Assembly: GCA_934747265.1 (NCBI GenBank)
Contig: CAKVGI010000002.1
Location: 42,994 to 106,993 of the forward strand
DNA from: an uncultured Rickettsiales bacterium
Lineage (GTDB): Bacteria > Pseudomonadota > Alphaproteobacteria > Rickettsiales > UBA1997
Length of the DNA: 64,000 bases
Direction: 5' to 3'
The notes beneath the pieces are model-generated. The model did no database searches and was not told the DNA's origin. It saw nothing but the letters and a program-made list of their open reading frames with translations. Shown one piece after another: positions 53,157-61,036 of the stretch. Numbering within the stretch: the stretch's first letter is position 1; every line of letters begins with the position of its first letter. The position numbers were made by a program, and so were the translations under genes.

Positions 53157-53810
53157 ATGCAAAAAGATAATAATGGGAATAATATTTCAAAAAACAGCGT
53201 AAATTCTACCAGCGAACTCTTGAGTAATATATATAACAATAATGTTGAAGACGATATAAAAGTTGGGACGTTATTAAAGTCTGTTGATTCTGGTGGTTTT
53301 GCTTTATTAAATCTAATTTTTGCTTTGATTTTAATGATTCCAACGCCCCCTCCAATCGCAATAATATGTGGGCTTATAATTATGTTTTTTTCTTTTCAAA
53401 TGATCATTGGTAGAAAGGAAGTTTGGTTGCCAAAAATTATTACTGAAAAAAGTATAAAAAGAGCAACGCTTGCTATAATTGTTGAAAAATCATTAATTTA
53501 TTTGTATAAATTAGAAGGTTTTACGAGAAGGAGATTTACGTTTATTAATAATCCAATTACCGATAGACTCATTGGGGCTTTTATTTTTATTCTGGCTGCA
53601 ATTACGCTTACGCCAATTTTATTCGCAAATACAATACCTGGTGCCGCTATTATTCTAATGTCATTTGGAATGATTAATAAAGACGGATTGATGGTAATTG
53701 TTGGATTTTTAGTTGGTATTTTTGGGATTTTTGTTGTATGGTGTATGATAATATTTGGAAAAGCTGTTATATTAAAAATAATAGATAAATTCTTTACCAT
53801 TGATTTATAG
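53157..53810 (+). CDS. ExoD-family membrane protein
   Basis: 217 residues. After about 35 soluble Asn/Ser-rich residues come four to five membrane segments. The strings GFALLNLIFALILMIPTPPP, FFSFQMIIGRKEVWLPKIIT, RRRFTFINNPITDRLIGAF and NTIPGAAIILMSFGMINKDG match the exopolysaccharide-synthesis ExoD family. ExoD affects exopolysaccharide production in rhizobia; the molecular function is unknown. It lies 36 bp after tRNA-Gln and may be read through from the tRNA promoter. Confidence 0.8.
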   Translation: MQKDNNGNNISKNSVNSTSELLSNIYNNNVEDDIKVGTLLKSVDSGGFALLNLIFALILMIPTPPPIAIICGLIIMFFSFQMIIGRKEVWLPKIITEKSIKRATLAIIVEKSLIYLYKLEGFTRRRFTFINNPITDRLIGAFIFILAAITLTPILFANTIPGAAIILMSFGMINKDGLMVIVGFLVGIFGIFVVWCMIIFGKAVILKIIDKFFTIDL

Positions 53811-53834
53811 TTTTTGATAAAATTTATTGTGATA

Positions 53835-54197
53835 TTATTTAATTTCTGATAATTGTTTTGCTAACTCTATTATAAGCTCTTTGTTTTTTATTTTTTTTAT
53901 ATTAAAAAAATATTTTAGTAATATTTGCGTTCTGTCTTTATCTTTTTTATTTTTTTCTTTGTTTAATATATTTGATATCAAATCTTCATAAAAATAATCT
54001 ATATTAACTTTAAATTTTTTAGCAATAACTGCTAGTTTTGCTGCGGAAATTTTGTTTATACCTTGCTCGTATTTATCTAATTGCTGATGGCTCATATCCA
54101 AGAGTTTTGCAAATTTTACACGAGTGAAATTATTAGTTTTTCTAAGTTCTAAAAGCTTCATTCCTATTAATTTATTCTTTATATTTTCTTCTTCCAT
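53835..54197 (-). CDS. XRE-family HTH transcriptional regulator
   Basis: 120 residues. A Cro/CI-type helix-turn-helix occupies about residues 12-67 (LLELRKTNNFTRVKFAKLLD, MSHQQLDKYEQGINKISAAK, FKVNIDYFYED). The C-terminal 45 residues are lysine-rich helices. It sits among the prepilin genes, convergent with the ExoD gene, so it is a candidate local regulator. Its own promoter is TTGCAT (54254-54249), 16 bp, TATAAT (54232-54227). Confidence 0.9.
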   Translation of the reverse strand: MEEENIKNKLIGMKLLELRKTNNFTRVKFAKLLDMSHQQLDKYEQGINKISAAKLAVIAKKFKVNIDYFYEDLISNILNKEKNKKDKDRTQILLKYFFNIKKIKNKELIIELAKQLSEIK

Positions 54198-54226
54198 CTC
54201 ATATAAAAAAATTTTTACATAATAAC

Positions 54227-54254
54227 ATTATATTATATAAAATATTTAATGCAA
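54227..54254 (-). promoter_or_regulatory. Promoter of the XRE regulator gene
   Basis: Minus strand TTGCAT, 16 bp, TATAAT; 30 bp before the ATG. Confidence 0.55.
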
Positions 54255-54287
54255 CTTTTAATTGATATTTTTTTATATACACTATAA

Positions 54288-54339
54288 ACTTTAATACTTC
54301 AAAATTTCTGTAATGTAAAAATACCGTAATTTTGTCTAC
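54288..54339 (-). repeat. 50-bp repeat upstream of the XRE regulator promoter, copy 2
   Basis: See copy 1 at 49190-49241. The rest of 54340-54500 is AT-rich with no gene. Confidence 0.75.
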
Positions 54340-54503
54340 ATCATCTACTAAATTTTTATTTCTCTTTAAATTAAATTCCTATTTATCAATATTTATAGAG
54401 AGTAAACTTTTAGTGTTCTGATAAGAAAAAAGCAGATAGATGCTTTTCGTATAAAAAAGAAAAAAGTAAGTTGGAAGTCTGAAATTCTTATATAATATAA
54501 TCC

Positions 54504-54538
54504 ATTTAAATATAATATTATAATTTACAATTATGTCA
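54504..54538 (+). promoter_or_regulatory. Promoter region of prepilin gene 2 with TACAATTATGTCA element
   Basis: TACAATTATGTCA at 54526-54538 is the -10 and start region; the -35 is weak (ATTTAA or TTTAAA at 54504-54510). The start near 54538 rules out the in-frame ATG at 54533 as the translation start. Confidence 0.5.
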
Positions 54539-54568
54539 TATATCAATCATTTTTATATTTTTTTAAAT

Positions 54569-55333
54569 ATGAATAACAACAATAGCAATAATGATAATAA
54601 TAAAGCTTTTTCACTTATAGAATTATCTATTGTTCTTATAATAATTGGATTATTAATAGCTGGTATTACTGGTGGACAGAGTTTGATTGAGAGTGTAAGG
54701 ATTAAAAATTTTATAACGGAGTACAATAATCTAAAAACGAGCTTTAATATATATTTTTTAGAAACAGGCACATTTCCTAGTGATGTAGATGATGATCAAA
54801 ATATTGATATATGTCATGGTATTGGGTGCCCCAATATTAATAACCTTTCAAGATATACACCGGAAAAAACATCAAATAATTTTGGTGGGGAATATAATGG
54901 TGTATCTATTGATTATAAAACTGGGCCTTGGGTGGATTTATATTTAAAAAAATTATATAATTTTGAACCGGTTATTGAAAATAATAAAATAAAATCTGGT
55001 ATTGGTTTTGCATATCCGAAAGTTAATTTTGTTGCGGAGAGTGCGCCAATTTTTGAAACTTTTAGAAATTTCGATGCTAAAATTGGTGATAAATATCGTA
55101 GGAGCAATGTAAAACATGGAATATATTTTAGACTTACAATATTAAGTATAGCTAATCAAAGTATCAGATGGAAAGTAATACAGAAGCTGGATGAAAAATT
55201 AGATGATGGAATTTATAATAAAGGAATGATGATAAGTTGTATTGATGATTTAAGGTGTACAATTTCATATGATGAAGCACAAAATAGAAAAATTTCCGGT
55301 TTTGTGGAGTTTTTAATGTATCAATTCTTGTAA
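54569..55333 (+). CDS. Prepilin-like protein 2
   Basis: 254 residues from the ATG at 54569 (MNNNNSNNDNNKAFSLIELS). An Asn-rich leader precedes the K-AFSLIELSIVLIIIGLL processing site, and the DNA from there matches prepilin 1 almost exactly for about 75 bp (to GGQSLIES), then diverges. The mature domain has TGPWVDLYLKKLYNFEP and QKLDEKLDDGIYNKGM, again shared with prepilin 1. Two cysteine pairs are present (DICHGIGCPN, SCIDDLRCT). It looks like a duplicated, diverging minor pilin or pseudopilin. Confidence 0.8.
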   Translation: MNNNNSNNDNNKAFSLIELSIVLIIIGLLIAGITGGQSLIESVRIKNFITEYNNLKTSFNIYFLETGTFPSDVDDDQNIDICHGIGCPNINNLSRYTPEKTSNNFGGEYNGVSIDYKTGPWVDLYLKKLYNFEPVIENNKIKSGIGFAYPKVNFVAESAPIFETFRNFDAKIGDKYRRSNVKHGIYFRLTILSIANQSIRWKVIQKLDEKLDDGIYNKGMMISCIDDLRCTISYDEAQNRKISGFVEFLMYQFL

Positions 55334-55418
55334 AATGAAATAAATGATATGTAGAAGTTCATAATAATACAAATATTTCCTAATGCAAAAATAACATTAT
55401 CATTTTCTTTTAAGTTTT

Positions 55419-55535
55419 ATGGCTATTTTGTATATTTTTTTCTTTACTATTCTATTTAACATTATTAGTGAATATTTTGATGGTTCAGACAGTTTATTTA
55501 GTTATAGCGTTTATTTAGAGTATATCTATTATTAA
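55419..55535 (+). CDS. Possible 38-residue membrane peptide
   Basis: A frame from ATG 55419 with one hydrophobic segment (AILYIFFFTILFNIISEYF) and an aromatic tail. It lies 35 bp before the 125-bp repeat copy 2. A short segment (YFDGSDS) recalls prepilin 1 (PYDGSDS), so it may be a decayed prepilin piece. No ribosome site. Confidence 0.2.
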   Translation: MAILYIFFFTILFNIISEYFDGSDSLFSYSVYLEYIYY

Positions 55536-55568
55536 TTTAATCAACAAATTAAATAATAATTTATTTTT

Positions 55569-55696
55569 TAGTTTTAAAACATATCTCCAGAATTGTTTTA
55601 TATAAGAATGAGACTTATGCTAAATTATATTAAAAAGAAATACTTTGATAAGTATTTCTTTTTATTTGTTGATTTATATATAAAAAACAAATAAAA
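55569..55696 (+). repeat. 125-bp repeat carrying a 28-codon frame, copy 2
   Basis: Frame from ATG 55608 beginning MRLMLNYIKKKYFDKYFFLF and ending VDLYIKNK-stop. Compared with copy 1 it has +2 and +1 base insertions that together restore frame, one synonymous change and few others. The internal hairpin is longer here (12-bp stem, T run), and a 12-bp hairpin (TTTTTATTTGTT/AACAAATAAAAA) spans the stop. Confidence 0.5.
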
Positions 55697-56056
55697 AAAA
55701 TCGATAATATTGTAATAATATAGTGTGTTATAATAGTGTTATGATAATATATAATATTATTTATAATAATGTAATGTTGTAATATATAGTAATCTTATAA
55801 TAGTATTATATTATTATAACTAATTATATTATATATCAATTAAAATATAAATATTGTAGTAATGATAGATATTTTATTGTATTAAAATCATGTGTTGTTA
55901 ACAAGAAGTAAAAAATTCTCATTAGCTTATAAAAATTAAAAATATTTTCAGAAAAGAATATATTGAAAAAATAATAACATTTGAAGTCTTTATTATATTT
56001 TTCTTGTATTTTAATATTAATAAATTATTCTATAAATAAATAAGAAATGAATTATT

Positions 56057-56965
56057 ATGAAAAAAGATAGTGGATTTAGTTTGATTGAACTTTCTGTCGT
56101 TCTACTTATAATTGGATTATTGCTTATAACTAGCTTTGAAGGTAGTAAATATTTTTTAATACAAAATCATATTAAAGCAACAAATGTGAAATTAAATGCT
56201 ATACAGAGAGCGATTGAAATATATGTTAGACGAACAGGCCATTTACCATGTCCTGCGCCTTTAAAATCAACTTCTGGTAATTCTGATTGTAGTCCTGATG
56301 GTACAAAAGGTATATTTGGTTCAAGTGAAACTATTTTAGTTGGTGGTGTTCCTTACAGAGATTTAGATTTAACTGCTGATTTATCACACGATTCTTGGGG
56401 GGGAAAATTTGTTTATAGTGTATATGCTCCAGCTAGCACAAGTGTAAGAAGTTTAAATGATGATGATATTGATTATTTAAAAATAAATGAAAATAGCATC
56501 GGTAATGTAGTTACCAAAAATGCTGTTTATTCTCTAGTGTCAATGGGAAGAAATAAATATGGTGCATATGAATTTAATACAAATAATAAATTAAGTTCTA
56601 GTAAAGCAAGCACCGAGGAACAAAAAAATTTAGCAGATAGCAATGGAAATGTTGTCGTTTACTTTTCAGATCAAACAAAAGGTGATGATATAGTTAGATA
56701 TAAAACTAAAACTCAATTAATTGTTGATACAGAATTAGAAGACTTGAATTGTTGTATTAGTAAAACTATAATTGATAATTTAAAAAAATCATTAGGCATA
56801 GAAGAAGAAATAACTTTTGAGGGATATGAGAGTTTTGATACCACGGAATGTAATATGTTATACAATGCAGAAATAAATGGTACAGGTAATAGTAGTGCAA
56901 ATACAAAATATAAATTGAAATGTTTTAAATATGGACGACTTGGAATATTAAAGGTTAATCAATAA
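56057..56965 (+). CDS. Prepilin-like protein 3
   Basis: 302 residues. MKKDSGFSLIELSVVLLIIG is a typical prepilin processing site (G-FSLIE). The mature part has GHLPCPAPLKSTSGNSDCSP, LVGGVPYRDLDL and LSHDSWGGKFVYSVYAP, the LPCPA...VGGVP...DxWG plan that is shared with prepilin 4. Cysteines (ELEDLNCCIS, ECNMLYN, LKCFKYG) suggest disulfides. It probably forms a pair with the next gene, 26 bp downstream. Confidence 0.82.
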   Translation: MKKDSGFSLIELSVVLLIIGLLLITSFEGSKYFLIQNHIKATNVKLNAIQRAIEIYVRRTGHLPCPAPLKSTSGNSDCSPDGTKGIFGSSETILVGGVPYRDLDLTADLSHDSWGGKFVYSVYAPASTSVRSLNDDDIDYLKINENSIGNVVTKNAVYSLVSMGRNKYGAYEFNTNNKLSSSKASTEEQKNLADSNGNVVVYFSDQTKGDDIVRYKTKTQLIVDTELEDLNCCISKTIIDNLKKSLGIEEEITFEGYESFDTTECNMLYNAEINGTGNSSANTKYKLKCFKYGRLGILKVNQ

Positions 56966-56991
56966 TAAATATTAATAATAAATTTTATATT

Positions 56992-58266
56992 ATGTTTATA
57001 AAAAATAATAAAAATAGTGATGTTGGTTTTACTCTATTAGAAATGAGTATTGTCGTTCTTATACTTGGTATTTTGTTGGTGGGTGGAATTAATTTACATT
57101 TATCCATTGTTGAACTTTCTGAAAAAAATTTAAGTTCTGACAGAATTTATATAGTTGATAAAGCTATAAGAGAATATATATTAAAGAATCTTCATTTACC
57201 TTGTCCATCAAATATTTTACTATCAGAAACCGACAACAACTATGAAGAAAATTTTGGAAAAGAGTTAAGAGATAGTAATGGTGAATGTTTTACTGAAGAA
57301 GAGGGGTATTTTAAACATGATGATTATATAGCAGGTGGAGTTCCAATAAAAGTTTTAGGATTGCCATCTGAATATGCAGAAGATGCTTGGGGTAATAGGA
57401 TCTTGTATGTTGTAGATAAAAAATATGCTAAAAGCAAAATTGGATTTTTTGCTTCTGGTGGAGCTTCAATAAACATCAAAGGGACACAGGATACTGGTGA
57501 AAAGGTTGTTACAAATAGGGCTATATACGTTCTAATTAGTTCTGGTCAAAATGGAAATGGTGCATTTAGAGATGGAATTCAAAATGATATTAATGCCGAT
57601 TTAGATGATGCAAAAAATATAATTACTACAAAAGCATCCACATCTTATAATCCCCTTGACCCTAATAGTTCAAGTTCAACTAATCATAATCCTGTTTTTA
57701 TAAAGGATATAAATAATAAAAATTTTGATGACATAGTTTATTATAGAGATAAAAATTCTTTAATTTTTGAATTGGATTTAGAAGATTCTCCTTGTAGTAT
57801 GAATGAGTTGCATAATGTTATTGATATTAATTATCCTAATAGTAATGTTAATTGCAATTATGGCTTTTGTTTTCAAGGAACTGAAGTTTATTCTAGCAAC
57901 AAATGTGATAAAAATATGATTTCGGAAAATCCTAATATAGATACAAAAGATCAAAATTACAAACCTTCAAGAAGATGTCAGAAATATGGTCAATGGAGTA
58001 ATATAATGTATGAATGTACAAGAGGTTGTGGAAGAGCAAATATAGATACTTTAACAGATGCGTCTAATGGTTTCCCAAATCCAGGTGATTTACTAAACTC
58101 AATAGAGGTACAATATTTATATAGAGTACGAGCTAATGATACTATAACGTTAGATTGTAAAGGAAAATCTGGGTATATTATTTTAAAATGTGAAGACAAT
58201 GGAAATGATTTGTATTGGACTATACAAGAGGCAAATTGTATAGACACAGATAGTGGTAAAGTGTAA
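56992..58266 (+). CDS. Prepilin-like protein 4 with Cys-rich C-terminal extension
   Basis: 424 residues. The processing site is DVGFTLLEMSIVVLILGILL (G-FTLLE). The core repeats the prepilin 3 plan (HLPCPSNILL, IAGGVPIKVLGLPSEYAEDA, WGNRILYVVD). Residues about 270-424 add a Cys-rich domain (CNYGFCFQGTEVYSSNKC, RRCQKYGQWSN, CTRGCGRAN, LDCKGKSGYIILKCEDNG) that resembles sushi/CCP-type modules in cysteine spacing, though this is only a likeness. It may be a tip adhesin-like minor pilin. It ends 5 bp from the convergent terminase gene. Confidence 0.8.
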   Translation: MFIKNNKNSDVGFTLLEMSIVVLILGILLVGGINLHLSIVELSEKNLSSDRIYIVDKAIREYILKNLHLPCPSNILLSETDNNYEENFGKELRDSNGECFTEEEGYFKHDDYIAGGVPIKVLGLPSEYAEDAWGNRILYVVDKKYAKSKIGFFASGGASINIKGTQDTGEKVVTNRAIYVLISSGQNGNGAFRDGIQNDINADLDDAKNIITTKASTSYNPLDPNSSSSTNHNPVFIKDINNKNFDDIVYYRDKNSLIFELDLEDSPCSMNELHNVIDINYPNSNVNCNYGFCFQGTEVYSSNKCDKNMISENPNIDTKDQNYKPSRRCQKYGQWSNIMYECTRGCGRANIDTLTDASNGFPNPGDLLNSIEVQYLYRVRANDTITLDCKGKSGYIILKCEDNGNDLYWTIQEANCIDTDSGKV

Positions 58267-58271
58267 TAGGA

Positions 58272-59708
58272 TTATATTTTTCTTATTCTTATATCATTTT
58301 GTGTATTGCTATTATTCTTATACCACTGTAAAAACTGGCTTGTGGAATCTATTTGGTCGTCGTGTTCACAAAATGGAAAAGAGTATAACTCATTTTCATA
58401 ATCAGTAAGCCATTCTGCTTCTGTTGGTAGAAATACCGCGCCACATTCAAAAAATGGTGACACTGATGCCAATCTTGTTATTTTATCTTTTAGAACTTTT
58501 ATTGATATTATTGGCAATTTTATTTCCTTTTTCAAATCTTGTATTAAAGATTGCCCACTAGCTTTATCTTCTATTAAAATAGCATTTGGATTATATTTAT
58601 TAATTATTTCAATGGATTTTCTTTTTAAATCTGGATATTCAAGCCATTCCCTATAAACATTTAACAGATAAAGCTTATTTTCTTTTTCTCCCCAAACAGT
58701 ACAAACTGTTGGATCGTTTTTTAGACCAGCTTTAATAGCTGTATCAAAAGATAAAAATATTCTATTTGGCTGAATTTTTATTTTATATCTTTTTATCCAT
58801 TGAAATTTTATCATATTGCCTTCTTTTACTATTGGTTTTTGCTGATATTGTGCTGAAAAAACATAGCTTCCCATATCTTTTTTAATTCTCTCTATTTCTT
58901 TTATTCCTTCTCTTGATGGATGTAATATTTCGCCTTTTTTTCTAAATTTCTCAAAATTACCAATTGAATAATATTCATCTTTCTCTGCTATTGATGGTAT
59001 AGATAATACAGTCCAATTATTTTCTGGCTTACTCAATAAATACCCCACTAAATCATTTTGGTGTAATCTTTGCATTACTATTATAATAACTCCATTTTTT
59101 TTATCATTTAATCTTGAAACGAAAGTATTACTAAACCATTCAATTGTTTTTAACCTATATTTATCACTCATAATTTGTTGAGGATTATGTGGATCATCTA
59201 CAATTAATATATCACCACCTTCGCCAGTCAAACTACCACCAATAGATGTTGCAAATCTATAACCATTTTGAGTTGTCGCAAACTTATGTTTTTCATTTTG
59301 TGATTGATTTAATTGAAAATCAGGAAATAATTTTTTAAACCATTGCGAATTTACAATAATTCTACAATCGGTTGAATGTTTTAAGCTTAAAATTTCTGAA
59401 TAACTTGCAACTATAATTCTTGATGATGGATTTTTACCTAAAATCCAAGCAGGAAAGGCTACACTTATGCAAACAGATTTTAAACTTCTTGGCGGTATAT
59501 TGATAATTAATCTTTTTATATTGCCATTATATACCTCTTTTAAATATTCAGCTATTAAATCAATATGCCAATTATGACTATATTTTACACTTGGATTTAT
59601 TGTATTAAAAGATTTATGTATAAAGGCTGACAAATCATTTCTCAAAACCTCGTTTTTTAATTGTGTTGGAGTAATATTCTTACTGCAAAAATCGCTTATT
59701 AAATCCAC
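58272..59708 (-). CDS. Phage-type terminase large subunit (orphan)
   Basis: 478 residues with a GTG start. The ATPase half has RLIINIPPRSLKSVCISVAF (Walker A variant), SIGGSLTGEGGDILIVDDPH (Walker B) and VIIIVMQRLHQNDL. The C-terminal RNase H-like nuclease has LSFDTAIKAG, NAILIEDKASGQ and FCEHDDQIDS with the expected acidic residues. Terminases cut and package phage or gene-transfer-agent DNA. All catalytic motifs are intact, yet no portal, capsid or small terminase gene is in the window, so it may belong to a dispersed gene-transfer agent, a prophage remnant, or have a new role. Confidence 0.9.
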   Translation of the reverse strand: MDLISDFCSKNITPTQLKNEVLRNDLSAFIHKSFNTINPSVKYSHNWHIDLIAEYLKEVYNGNIKRLIINIPPRSLKSVCISVAFPAWILGKNPSSRIIVASYSEILSLKHSTDCRIIVNSQWFKKLFPDFQLNQSQNEKHKFATTQNGYRFATSIGGSLTGEGGDILIVDDPHNPQQIMSDKYRLKTIEWFSNTFVSRLNDKKNGVIIIVMQRLHQNDLVGYLLSKPENNWTVLSIPSIAEKDEYYSIGNFEKFRKKGEILHPSREGIKEIERIKKDMGSYVFSAQYQQKPIVKEGNMIKFQWIKRYKIKIQPNRIFLSFDTAIKAGLKNDPTVCTVWGEKENKLYLLNVYREWLEYPDLKRKSIEIINKYNPNAILIEDKASGQSLIQDLKKEIKLPIISIKVLKDKITRLASVSPFFECGAVFLPTEAEWLTDYENELYSFPFCEHDDQIDSTSQFLQWYKNNSNTQNDIRIRKI

Positions 59709-59791
59709 TTTTTAATAAATATTTACTAACATAGTATAATTTATTTTTCTTAAAAATCAGTGGAAGTGTTTTATTTTTACTTAAAATAATA

Positions 59792-60878
59792 TTATTTATA
59801 AAAGCTTTGAATAAAATCATCCAATAATTCGCCATTTAGCATAGCATTTGCATTTGATGTTTCATATCCAGTTCTTAGATCCTTAACTAACTTATAAGGA
59901 TGCAACACATAATTTCTAACTTGACTACCCCAACCATTATCGCCTTTTGCTAAGTTATTTTGCATTTTTTGTTCTTCTTTTTTCTTTAATTCTAATTGAT
60001 AAAGCTTGGATTTTAGCATTCTCATTGCTTCTTCTTTGTTTTGATGCTGAGATCTTTGCTCTTGGCATTCGGTAGCAATTCCAGTTGGTATATGCAAAAT
60101 TCTAACCGCACTATCTGTTTTGTTAACATGTTGTCCACCAGCCCCACTTGCTCTACAAACTTCAATTTTTAAATCCTTTTCATTAATCTCTATATTTATA
60201 GTATCATCAACAACTGGATATACGTCAACAGATGTAAAGCTTGTTTGTCTTTTGCTTGCCGAATTAAACGGCGACTGTCTAACAAGTCTATGTATTCCTC
60301 TTTCATTTTTTAATAATCCATAGGCGTTTCGCGTCTTGATTTTTATAATACCAGATTTAATTCCAGCAACATCATCTTTGTTTATTTCAATAATTTCATA
60401 CTTAATATTTTTCTTTTCCGCCCACTTAATATACATATTTAACAACATTTCCGAAAAATCGCAAGCATCAACACCACCAACACCAGTATTAATCTCTAAA
60501 AAGCAATCATTCGCATCAGCTTCGCCATTAAACAAACTTTCTATTCTAAAATCTTCAAGTTCTTTTTGCAAAGCCTTTAAGTTTTGCGATATGTCAGCAA
60601 GAATTTCCATATTATTCTCTTCTTTTGCCAACTCATACAACTCTTTATTATCCTTAAACTCAGAACCCAAAGTTTGAATTTTGTTTATTTTATATTCTAA
60701 ATCGCTTTTTTCTTTTAATATTTTTTCCGCTTCCGCCTTATTATCCCAAAAATTCGCAACCGTAGTTTTATTTTCTAGCTCCCGATATCTTGATTTTAAA
60801 TTATCAACATCAAAGAAACCCCCATAAATTTGTGATTTTTGTTTCTATTTCTTTTAATGTGCCGTCTATTTCCAACAT
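59792..60878 (-). CDS. prfB: Peptide chain release factor 2 with programmed +1 frameshift
   Basis: About 361 residues, made from two frames. Frame 0 starts at ATG 60878 and reads 22 codons to TGA at 60812-60810; a +1 shift on CTT continues in the frame that ends at 59792. RF2 features: the tripeptide SPF in RLVRQSPFNSASKRQTSF for UGA/UAA reading and the GGQ loop CRASGAGGQHVNKTDSAV for peptide release. It recognises UAA and UGA stops in the ribosome. The open frame seen from 60670 is only the C-terminal part. Confidence 0.97.
60810..60823 (-). promoter_or_regulatory. prfB autoregulatory frameshift site
   Basis: On the minus strand: GGGGG (60823-60819) acting as an internal SD, then TTT, slippery CTT and the in-frame TGA, next base T... 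then GAT in the +1 frame. Low RF2 slows reading of TGA and favours the shift. Confidence 0.95.
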
Positions 60879-60990
60879 ATCTCAATTATTTATTCTCGTA
60901 TTATAATGGTATTTTAATAAAAGTATTTTTCAATATATTTTTGTGAATTAGCATTAATCCAACAAATCTATATTTGTAATAAATTATAGC

Positions 60991-61015
60991 AAAAAAGAAG
61001 TACCAAAAGTACTCC
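60991..61015 (-). terminator. Terminator after the charged repeat protein gene
   Basis: Stem GGAGTAC/GTACTTC (61015-61009 with 61003-60997, one G-T), then six T on the minus strand; 22 bp after the stop at 61037. Confidence 0.65.
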
Positions 61016-61036
61016 TTTTTGTAATAAATAAAACTA

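Larger units (their letters stand above)
55334..56056. other. Noncoding gap between prepilin genes 2 and 3
   Basis: About 720 bp. It holds the doubtful 38-codon frame, the 125-bp repeat copy 2 and, at 55895-55910, a + strand 16-bp match (TTGTTAACAAGAAGTA) to the 5' hairpin end of small RNA copy 2, without the rest of that RNA. The remainder is AT-rich with many TATAATA-like runs. Confidence 0.5.
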
